NCBI RefSeq assembly: GCF_014636295.1
Contig: NZ_BMEC01000024.1
Span: 1-41,219 of the forward strand
DNA length: 41,219 nt
Origin: Marivirga lumbricoides
GTDB taxonomy: Bacteria > Bacteroidota > Bacteroidia > Cytophagales > Cyclobacteriaceae
Direction: 5' to 3'
A program made the position numbers and the translations under genes. Shown here piece by piece: positions 26,849-34,734 of the stretch; the stretch's first letter is position 1; every line of letters begins with the position of its first letter. The notes beneath the pieces were generated by a model. It was not told the origin of the DNA. It was given only the letters and a program-made list of their open reading frames with translations, and searched no databases.

Positions 26849-28663
26849 CTACTTTAGAAAGCTTGTTATTTCATGGTAAATATCAGCCTCTTCCCATTTA
26901 TTGCCTACCCTCACTTTTGGAAACCCGGCTAGAAAATAGCTGCCATGCCTTCCGGAATATTCAAAAGAAGGTTCAGGAAATGAATTATGCCCCTGTGGTA
27001 GTTTCCTCTGCGCAGCAGATCCTATTACCCAGTCATGCTGCCATCCCAAAAACAACTTGAGAACAGTATCCAGGCCGGAAGCTAAAGCCCTCTTGAGTGA
27101 GGTGTCTATCCACCCTTTCCCGGTTACAACATGTCTGTTCCAGTCTGCCACCATGGCTTTAAATATAACAGGATGCTGAAGAGGGGTAGTATATAAGTTG
27201 TTTAGAAAAGGATTTCCGGATTTCAGCGCAGCAAGACCTGAATTTTTCTCCAGATAGTTTAATCCTATGCTTGCGAGTCCAATCAGTAACTTCTGCACAG
27301 GTGCAGGGGCTCCTATTTTAACCACTGAAATCCATTTTGAAATACCAGCTATGCTATCCATAAACCCTGATGCACCTCCTGAAAATGTGAGTACCTTCCT
27401 TACCCTCAAATGCTGCATACAAACCACATTGGTAGCCATATACATTCCTACCAATGCTCCCCTACTCACTCCTAGAATGTCTAATTTATCAGGTTCAAAA
27501 TATACATTTTCGAAAAGCCCGTTAATCAGCCATTCAGCATTTTGTTCAGGCGTATCCCAAAAATATGGATGGTCAAAAGCCAAAATTTGATCATAATGTC
27601 CCTTTTTAATCAGAAAGTTTAAATAATTATGATCTGTATCGGCATATTTTTTAGTGATAAAATCTTCGTAAGAGCCATATGTATCCTTAAAGGTTCCATG
27701 AATGAGTAAAAGGGTTCTGGCAGATGTATCTATTTCAGATCCTACCTGAACCTTCATAAATTGGCCGGAATCATTTCGGATATCTACTTCAGGTTTAAAT
27801 TTTAATAAGGAATATTTATTTCTGCCTAATTTATCAAGTTGGTTTTTTAAGATGGTCTTTTGAGTTTGCTTTGCCAATGCAGAGCCAAATCCTTTTAATG
27901 CCTCTTCTGGTGTTCTGGCACTGCGGATAAATGTCAGGACTTTAACAATAAAGCTGGTAGACTCCAAAGTAACAGGTGTACCACTATCGTCTAATACAGG
28001 TTCTGGAGCTTCATCACTCAACTCAAGATAATGTACAGGCACATTATAGCTTGCACCTTCAGTTTCCTGAATTCCATTTGGCCTGAGATTTCTCTGGAAC
28101 TGAAAAGGTATATGGTAAGTAAGTCTATTGCGTTGATCCAGCCTGTTCAAATCATCTGTTGGCTGAGGAGACAAATATTCTATGAAAGCTTCCTCTTCAT
28201 CATAATTATCTTTTTCACTATGCTGAAGGTAAACTACAGCACCCTCGTTATTTTCTAAAAAAATATCAAGTCTCAATTCTTTCATTTCCTGTAAGCTAAT
28301 ATTCCTGGGCAGATCGATGTCCAGGTCATCCAGATCAATATATCGCTCTCTTACACGGTGGTTATGTAATGGTATTTCCGGATAAATATCATATAACATC
28401 TCTATTTGCTTCAAGGTAGCGCCTTTGGCTTCTGTCAATTGGCCACTTTCCGAGAATTTAACAACGCCTCGCTCATGAAAAGGCTTATCATCTTTCCACC
28501 CTAAAGTACCCCATATCTTTTCAATTTTTTCAGTTTTAGAAAATGGTAAATGGGCTTCTATGTCTTGGATTTGTGGCTGATCAAGTCTTTTAAAATTCCC
28601 TAAAGGAATAAAATGGGTAGTGCCATTACTTAATTTCGGATCGGTTTGCAGGTTGAAAATCAT
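26849..28663 (-). CDS. Cytoplasmic alpha/beta hydrolase with unknown N-terminal half
   Basis: The 604-residue protein has no signal peptide. The C-terminal half, from about residue 310, is an alpha/beta hydrolase: TLLLIHGTF is the oxyanion strand and LGVSRGALVG, with its serine near residue 400, is the nucleophile elbow. HDWVIGSAAQRK or the late GRHGSYF may carry the acid and histidine of the triad. The N-terminal 300 residues (with an acidic segment YIDLDDLDIDLPRN and a basic linker KTILKNQLDKLGRNK) match no family I know. A lipase, esterase or peptidase activity is possible. The next gene, 85 bp downstream, encodes a lipoprotein. The substrate is unknown. Confidence 0.65.
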   Translation of the reverse strand: MIFNLQTDPKLSNGTTHFIPLGNFKRLDQPQIQDIEAHLPFSKTEKIEKIWGTLGWKDDKPFHERGVVKFSESGQLTEAKGATLKQIEMLYDIYPEIPLHNHRVRERYIDLDDLDIDLPRNISLQEMKELRLDIFLENNEGAVVYLQHSEKDNYDEEEAFIEYLSPQPTDDLNRLDQRNRLTYHIPFQFQRNLRPNGIQETEGASYNVPVHYLELSDEAPEPVLDDSGTPVTLESTSFIVKVLTFIRSARTPEEALKGFGSALAKQTQKTILKNQLDKLGRNKYSLLKFKPEVDIRNDSGQFMKVQVGSEIDTSARTLLLIHGTFKDTYGSYEDFITKKYADTDHNYLNFLIKKGHYDQILAFDHPYFWDTPEQNAEWLINGLFENVYFEPDKLDILGVSRGALVGMYMATNVVCMQHLRVRKVLTFSGGASGFMDSIAGISKWISVVKIGAPAPVQKLLIGLASIGLNYLEKNSGLAALKSGNPFLNNLYTTPLQHPVIFKAMVADWNRHVVTGKGWIDTSLKRALASGLDTVLKLFLGWQHDWVIGSAAQRKLPQGHNSFPEPSFEYSGRHGSYFLAGFPKVRVGNKWEEADIYHEITSFLK

Positions 28664-29030
28664 CTCAATTAAATTCTTTATGATAGAAATGTTATTAATT
28701 TAATAATATGTTTAATTCTCTCAAAAGTTTAAAGACACTTTTCCTTTTGAAGATGCAATATTTGAAACAGCAAACAAGTCAGTAATTGATATATAATCTT
28801 TAAAAAAGACAATTCTACACTTATTAAACAATCTATTATTAATATAACAGAAGTAAAATAGATATTGAATAAAGAGAAAATGGATGATGAATAATTGTTG
28901 TAGAATAAACATGTGCTCTCATGAAATAGAGTACTATTTGTTGATTATTTTTCTCTCTATGACACACAGATGATGTATTAATGATGTAGCTATGAACTTG
29001 GTTTTATAAATACTAAAATAGAATTTTGTT
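28664..29030. other. Upstream region of hydrolase and GH16 genes
   Basis: This is the divergent intergenic region between the hydrolase gene (minus) and the GH16 gene (plus). It is AT-rich and I see no gene in it; the short minus-strand frame at 28721-28912 has the composition of noncoding AT-rich DNA. The last part holds a possible GH16 promoter: TTG at 28998-29000, 18 bp, then TA-(4)-TTTG at 29019-29028, a loose fit to the Bacteroidota promoter type. Confidence 0.5.
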
Positions 29031-29046
29031 TTGCAAACGATTGCAA
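29031..29046. promoter_or_regulatory. LacI/CcpA-type operator upstream of GH16
   Basis: TTGCAAACGATTGCAA is a near-perfect palindrome centred on CG (one mismatched pair) and fits the LacI-family/cre pattern TGnAAnCGnWWnCA. It lies directly after the candidate -7 element and 29 bp before the start codon, where binding would block transcription. Fourteen of its bases are identical to the site upstream of susC at 18399-18412. Confidence 0.6.
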
Positions 29047-29074
29047 TTTGTTTAACCAAAAACTTAAAATAATT

Positions 29075-31861
29075 ATGTTTACAAACAGACCTAACAATTT
29101 TCTTACAATTCGAGGTATAAGTTATCTCTGGTTACTTTGTTTATTTTTCTTTGTTGGTACTTCTTATGGCCAAATAGGACCAGTAATATGGGAAGATAAT
29201 TTCAACTCCCTCAATAATAATATATGGGTTCCGGATATTGGTGATGGCTGTGACAAGGGCCTTTGCGGATGGGGTAATCAGGAACTACAATCTTACCAAT
29301 CAGAAAATGTATACATAGCCGATGTGCCAGGAGAAGCAGGCAACAAAGCCCTTGTTTTGGAAGCAAGAAATCAAACAGCCGGATCGAGGGCTTTTACTTC
29401 AGGAAAAGTGACTACTGAAGGTAATTTAGCCATTCACTATGGTTTAATAGAGGTGAGAATACGGGTTCCGGATTTGGAACAAGGTTTATGGCCAGCAGCC
29501 TGGCTTCTGGGTACCTCCAATTTGGCCTGGCCAGCAAAAGGTGAAATTGATATGATGGAAATGGGTTTTAGCCAGGAAGGACGAAATCAGCAACAAGAGC
29601 CTAATTCAACAGTGAATAATTATGTAGGAGCCAATGCATTTTTCCCTGTGCCAGGTGGTGGTGTGGGTAACATAGCCTATGATGTTGATTATAATCAACC
29701 TTATGTAGCAAGTACCCCACTAAATGACCGATTTGTTACTTATAGAATTTACTGGGAACCCAGCCAAATCAGGTTTACAGTGGTTGATGGAGGTAACGAA
29801 TATGATTTATATACTAATCCTTTTCCAATTGATCCTGAAGGTGTTACAGCAGCTTTTTCACGCCCTTTTTATATGTTGTTAAACCTTGCAGTAGGTGGTA
29901 CATTACCAGGCGTTTTGAATAATGCCGGAGTAACTGCTCCCCTACCGGGTAAGATGTACGTGGATTATGTTCGTGTTTCTGAATGGAATGGCTATGGAAG
30001 TGTTGAATTTGATTATAATGACCTGACTCCTGAATCAGGTGATTTCGGTGTGTATACTGATGAAACTCCAACAAACAATGAGTTGGTGTTTGGCTCTGAC
30101 GCTGAAATTTATGTTTGGGGAGAAACAATGCAAGAAGGAAACACCCCTCCGGTAGAAGGTGATAACGTGATTGCCTGGAATACAGTAAATCCTAATAGCT
30201 GGTTTGGAGGTGGAATTGTTGCTATTAATGGCAAGGACATGTCTAATTACCTGGAAAATGGCAGTCTGAAATTTAAGATCAAAATACCGGGGAATGTATC
30301 CTTCCGAATAGGAATCACAGATAACTTCACTAACGAAAAATATATTGAATTTCCTGCGGGCCAAACCAAGTATGGCTTAGTAAGAAATGGAGAATGGGGC
30401 CAGGTAGAAATACCATTAGCTGATTATGAAGGTTTACTGGCCTTTCAGAACATCGGGTATATGTTTGCTATCACTAGTGTAGATGGAGCATTGCCCACTT
30501 CAACTTTCCAATTTGCTATTGATGATATTGTATGGACTGATGGAAACACTAATAATCCGCCTTTAGTAACTAATATTTCAGTTACTCCGGCTAATTCAAC
30601 TATATCAGTAGGTGGATCACAGCAATTTCAGGCCAGTGCTGTCGATCAATTTGGCAACCCTATTAATACTAATTTCACATGGAGTAGCAGTGGTGGCTCA
30701 ATTTCTTCTTCAGGTTTGTTCACCTCAAATTCTGCAGGTAATTTTACTGTAACGGCTACAAGTGGTTCAGTATCCGACAATGCAAGCATAACCGTAAATG
30801 CGGTAACTTCTGGCACTGAGCTTCCTGGCACCATACAAGCAGAAGATTATAATGAAGGTGGATCAGGAGTTGGATATTATGACACTTCAGCCGGGAATAC
30901 TGGTGGTGCATATAGAACGGATGATGTTGACATTGAAGCAACAAGCGATAATTCAGGAGATTATAATGTGGGTTGGATAGAAGCAGGTGAATGGCTGGAA
31001 TATACAATCAATGCGACTGCTGCCTCAAACACCTACGACTTTAGCTTTAGAGTGGCCTCTCCTACTGGAAATGGAAGCTTCTACCTTACTGTTGACGGAG
31101 AGCAGGTAACCGATAATTTACAAGCAACTAATACTGGAGACTGGCAAAATTTTACGGATATTACTGCCAATAATATCTCTATTAGCCAGGGGCAGCATGC
31201 ATTGAGGCTCGTTTTTGTTAGCAGCGGACTGAATATCAATTATTTATCTGCTACAGCTAGTCAAGGGAACAATAATAACGGATGTTCTCAATTAGCTGCT
31301 AATGGTGATTTCTCAGCGGTTATCTCCAGCGATAATAACAATCCAAGCCTTACATTTGTACCGGAAAGATCAGGAGTGGGCAATCCTACTACCATCTTGT
31401 ACTATAGCACCAACCCAAATGCCACTTTCCCGGGCTATGGCGTTACTGCTAATTCAGCATTTACTATAAATGCCAGTGAAGGACAAACTGTTTATTACTA
31501 TTATACTTATTCAATTCCTGAAGGAGGAGAAAACAATACTGCTGGCAACATTCAAAGCTTTGTAGTAGGAGCTTGTGGTAATTCCAGCGCAAGAACAGCG
31601 GTACTGGCAAACAGTCAATTTACAAATAGCCTAGTTAAAGCATATCCTAACCCGACCAAAACCTATATAAATTTAGATATAACTGAAGCTGAGCAATTTG
31701 ATGAAGTGCGCATAATTTCCTTGCAAGGTAAACTACTAAAAAGAGTTTCTACAGAAGGACAAAGCTCTATCAGAATTGAAACTGCAGACTTGCCAAATGG
31801 CATCTATTTAGTTGAGGTAAGTGGAAAGTTGGCCAGTCAAAGGATTAAAATTGTGAAATAA
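29075..31861 (+). CDS. Secreted modular GH16 laminarinase with T9SS tail
   Basis: I take ATG 29075 as the start, giving a signal peptide (LWLLCLFFFVGTSYGQ); the open frame nine codons further upstream begins inside the operator. The 928-residue order is: GH16 (about 34-305; catalytic E157-I-D-M-M-E162, the extra residue marking the laminarinase-type beta-bulge motif), a beta-sandwich binding module (about 315-490), a Big2-type Ig domain (about 500-575), CBM6-like (about 590-722), a CBM56-like beta-1,3-glucan-binding module (about 736-831), and a type A T9SS sorting domain (about 855-928, AYPNPTKTYINL). It would cut internal beta-1,3-glucan bonds at the cell surface or outside. It is monocistronic with its own terminator. 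Confidence 0.92.
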   Translation: MFTNRPNNFLTIRGISYLWLLCLFFFVGTSYGQIGPVIWEDNFNSLNNNIWVPDIGDGCDKGLCGWGNQELQSYQSENVYIADVPGEAGNKALVLEARNQTAGSRAFTSGKVTTEGNLAIHYGLIEVRIRVPDLEQGLWPAAWLLGTSNLAWPAKGEIDMMEMGFSQEGRNQQQEPNSTVNNYVGANAFFPVPGGGVGNIAYDVDYNQPYVASTPLNDRFVTYRIYWEPSQIRFTVVDGGNEYDLYTNPFPIDPEGVTAAFSRPFYMLLNLAVGGTLPGVLNNAGVTAPLPGKMYVDYVRVSEWNGYGSVEFDYNDLTPESGDFGVYTDETPTNNELVFGSDAEIYVWGETMQEGNTPPVEGDNVIAWNTVNPNSWFGGGIVAINGKDMSNYLENGSLKFKIKIPGNVSFRIGITDNFTNEKYIEFPAGQTKYGLVRNGEWGQVEIPLADYEGLLAFQNIGYMFAITSVDGALPTSTFQFAIDDIVWTDGNTNNPPLVTNISVTPANSTISVGGSQQFQASAVDQFGNPINTNFTWSSSGGSISSSGLFTSNSAGNFTVTATSGSVSDNASITVNAVTSGTELPGTIQAEDYNEGGSGVGYYDTSAGNTGGAYRTDDVDIEATSDNSGDYNVGWIEAGEWLEYTINATAASNTYDFSFRVASPTGNGSFYLTVDGEQVTDNLQATNTGDWQNFTDITANNISISQGQHALRLVFVSSGLNINYLSATASQGNNNNGCSQLAANGDFSAVISSDNNNPSLTFVPERSGVGNPTTILYYSTNPNATFPGYGVTANSAFTINASEGQTVYYYYTYSIPEGGENNTAGNIQSFVVGACGNSSARTAVLANSQFTNSLVKAYPNPTKTYINLDITEAEQFDEVRIISLQGKLLKRVSTEGQSSIRIETADLPNGIYLVEVSGKLASQRIKIVK

Positions 31862-31889
31862 AAATATCTCTATTCACAAAGCAATTAAC

Positions 31890-31931
31890 AGAGGCTGCTT
31901 CAAAAGTAAAATTTTATGGCAGCCTCTTTTT
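31890..31931 (+). terminator. Rho-independent terminator after GH16
   Basis: AGAGGCTGC (31890-31898) pairs with GCAGCCTCT (31919-31927), a 9-bp GC-rich stem followed by TTTTTTG. It starts 28 bp after the GH16 stop. A nearly identical stem ends the lipoprotein gene at 37551. Confidence 0.85.
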
Positions 31932-32291
31932 TGTTTATCCGTTAAACAAGGCGTGAATTTTAAGATAGCTGTATAAAATTTTGTTTTAGATAGGCCAAAG
32001 TAAATAAGGGGGTAGTGCTTTAGGCTGCTATCCTTGTCAGGTTGAATGCCAGAGCTGTCCTATTTCAGCCTTTACTTTTTGAGCTCTGTGTAGGATTGAT
32101 TGTGGTTTTGCATTTCCTGCTAACCACCTCTACGAGGTTTAGGCCCTCCATATTCCATCTCTATCCATGTTTCGCGTCTAACAAAATATTTTTTTAATCT
32201 TTTAAATATCAGCGGGAAAGTAAAAAATAATCTCTGAACCTCAGTATTTCCAGTCCAACCGGAACCAAACTATGATATCAATTAATGTAAC

Positions 32292-32385
32292 AACCCGAGT
32301 TCGGTTAATAAAATGGCGTCCCTGCCTCCCCCAATTGGAAGCGCTCTAACAGACTTTGAAATAAATTAAGAATTTAACTCAGGTT
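32292..32385. mobile_element. 94-bp MITE-like element, left copy
   Basis: The 94-bp sequence begins AACCCGAGTT and ends AACTCAGGTT, imperfect terminal inverted repeats (AACCYGAGTT). It shares the interior TTAATAAAATGGC and the last 25 bases, including TTGAAATAAATTAAG in this copy, with a second 94-bp copy at 34359-34452. It has no coding capacity. The cassette array starts at its right end. Confidence 0.55.
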
Positions 32386-34024
32386 TATAGCAAAGGCAAT
32401 TCTATAAAAAAGACGCTATTTCAACATGCTGTTGGAATGAACAGATTCCCACCTCCCTATAATGATCGGGACAAGTTGCGTGGGAATGACGGTGCTAATT
32501 GTAACTTGAGTAAAAAACTATCTTATTGCACAAATGAACAGAAAAACCAAGGTCTGTGGCTCACAGACCTTCCTCTTTTTGCTGAACTGTAAGCCTCAGA
32601 CCAGTGGAAAAAGAAGACCTAAATAAGCCAGCACTAAATGCTTGTCAACACCACAAAAGCCGGCAATTATCGTCATCCCAGAAATTTTTGGAGAGCAAAG
32701 GAAAAAATTATCAGGGATCCTTTCAATGAAATGAAGTTTCATTACCTAAATTTTCTAGAATAATAGAAAAGATGGCTTTGTGCCTGGTAATGACTGTTTA
32801 ATTGTAGTTTTATAGCAAAGGCAATTCTATAAAAAAGACGCTATTTCAACATGCTGTTGGAATGAACAGATTCCCACCTCCCTATAATGATCGGGACAAG
32901 TTGCGTGGGAATGACGGTGCTAATTGTAACTTGAGTAAAAAACTATCTTATTGCACAAATGAACAGAAAAACCAAGGTCTGTGGCTCACAGACCTTCCTC
33001 TTTTTGCTGAACTGTAAGCCTCAGACCAGTGGAAAAAGAAGACCTAAATAAGCCAGCACTAAATGCTTGTCAACACCACAAAAGCCGGCAATTATCGTCA
33101 TCCCAGAAATTTTTGGAGAGCAACGGAAAAAATTATCAGGGATCCTTTCAATGAAGTTTCATTACCTGACTTTTCTAGCATAATAGAAAAGATTGCTTCG
33201 TGGACTGACAATGACTATTTAATTGTAGGTTTATAGCAAAGCCAATTCTATAAGAAGACTTTATTTCAACATGCTGTTGGAATGAACAGATTCCCACCTC
33301 CCGATAATGATCGGGACAAGTAGCGTGGGAATCCTAGAGCTAATGGTAATTTGAGTAAAAAAACTATCTTATTGCACAGAACACCTGGGACAAAAAGATT
33401 GCCACGCTGCGCTCGCAATAACCATTTGATTATAGGTGACACTTAATTACCAAGATTGCTTCGTACCTCGCAATAACCAGTTGATTGGCATTTTTCTTTC
33501 CATCAAGATTTAAAACCAAGTTCTGTGGCTCACAGGACTTCCCCTTATTGCTGGACTGTAAGCCTCAGACCAGTGGAAAAAAAGACCTAAATAAGCAAGC
33601 ACTAAATGCTTGTCAACACCATAAAAGCAGGCAATTATCGTCATCCCAGAAATTTTTGGAGAGCAACGGAAAAAATTATCAGGGATCCTTTCAATGAAAT
33701 GAAATTTCATTACCTGACTTTTCTAGAATAATAGAAAAGATTGCTTTGTGCCTGGAAATGACTGTTTAATTGTAGGTTTATAGCAAAGGCAATTCTGTAA
33801 AAAAGACACTATTTCAACATGCTGTGACCAGTGGAAAAAGAAGACCTAAATAAGCCAGCACTAAATGCTTGTCAACACCACAAAAGCAGGCAATTATCGT
33901 CATGCCCGAAATTTTTGGAGAGCAACGGAAAAAATTATCAGGGATCTTTTCATTGAAATGAAATTTCATTACCTGACTTTTCTAGAATAATAGAAAAGAT
34001 TGCCGCGTTGCACTCGCAATAACC
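32386..34024. repeat. Array of four multi-hairpin cassettes
   Basis: Four copies lie in tandem: about 32386-32810, 32811-33231, 33232-33778 and 33779-34024. Copies 1 and 2 differ at only a few positions. Copy 3 has gained about 120 bp (33376-33515) carrying two ATTGC...GCAAT repeats. Copy 4 has lost about 200 bp, joining CATGCTGT directly to GACCAGTGG. Each full copy holds several palindromes: ATTCCCAC/GTGGGAAT, CCCGAT-type/ATCGGG, AAGGTCTGTG/CACAGACCTT, ATGAAATTTCAT and TTTTCTA/TAGAAAA. No ORF is conserved between copies. The third palindrome is the one also found at 7.1-8.0 kb. Confidence 0.85.
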
Positions 34025-34267
34025 ATTTGATTGGAATTTTCTTTCTATCAAGATTTCTTTTCTAAAGGGGATACTATCATTGCTCACTCAATATCTGGTT
34101 ATTCCGAATTCCATATGCGCAACTTGTTGAGCATTTGAATGAAGGAATCTTCTTGCTATGAAATGCTATTGAGAAGTTGACGGTCTACTAATAGAAAAGA
34201 TTGCTTCGTACCTCGCAATGATCTAAACCTCTTAAGATTGCTTCAGTCGCACCTCCTTCGCGATGAC
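33454..34267. repeat. Dispersed AGATTGCTTCGTACCTCGCAAT-type repeats
   Basis: Short modules of the form AGATTGC-(TTCGTACCTC)-GCAATRACC occur at 33454-33480, 33997-34024, 34198-34223 and, longer, 34234-34267, with one at 33399-33425 and degenerate versions at the end of each cassette. The outer ATTGC/GCAAT form a short inverted repeat. Similar modules are widespread in Bacteroidota intergenic DNA (known to me from family experience, not checked here). Confidence 0.6.
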
Positions 34268-34358
34268 GAACCTTAAGAGAATTGCAGGGTGGGTTTAATG
34301 TTTTTGCTCTAGATAAGATTTTTTCATTTCTGGCAGAGACTATTTAATTGCAGGAGAT

Positions 34359-34452
34359 TACCTGAGTTGTATTAATAAAATGGCAGCCCCTCACCTCCAA
34401 ATCTGGAAAGCTATGATGGGCTCTGAAATAAATTAAGAATTTAACTTAGGTT
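34359..34452. mobile_element. 94-bp MITE-like element, right copy
   Basis: It has the same length and direction as the element at 32292-32385 and begins TACCTGAGTT and ends AACTTAGGTT. The outer 25-30 bases are well conserved and the middle is diverged. The two copies flank the whole cassette array as direct repeats about 2.07 kb apart. Confidence 0.55.
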
Positions 34453-34734
34453 AGTAAGTTTTCTCAATACCAGCGAAGGGTAATAAAATCCCTTAGGGAT
34501 GACATTTGATAAGAACGATACTCAATGAATATTAAGGCGGATAATATAATATTTGGATAAAAAAGAACGGTTCAGCCTTTTGAGACCGTGCCTCTTTTAA
34601 GTCTCAATTGACAAATTACCTGATGAAAAATGTTCAGACAAATATCAGTTTTATTTAGTCAAATAGTTAATCAATCTTCAAAAAAGCACCAACTTTAATA
34701 GTTAGTGCTTTTATAAAAATGACGTTATTAATTC
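34453..34734. other. Downstream region of the M1 peptidase gene
   Basis: No gene is seen. The stretch contains the minus-strand terminator listed at 34682-34713 and otherwise unremarkable AT-rich DNA. Confidence 0.5.
34682..34713 (-). terminator. Terminator of the M1 peptidase gene
   Basis: On the minus strand GCACTAACT pairs with AGTTGGTGC (one G-U), loop of 5, followed by TTTTTTG. It lies 22 bp past the stop codon of the peptidase gene. Confidence 0.8.

Noticed and set aside
33485-33710. ORFs on both strands in cassette copy 3
   Set aside because: They are not open in the equivalent part of copies 1 and 2, so coding is not conserved.
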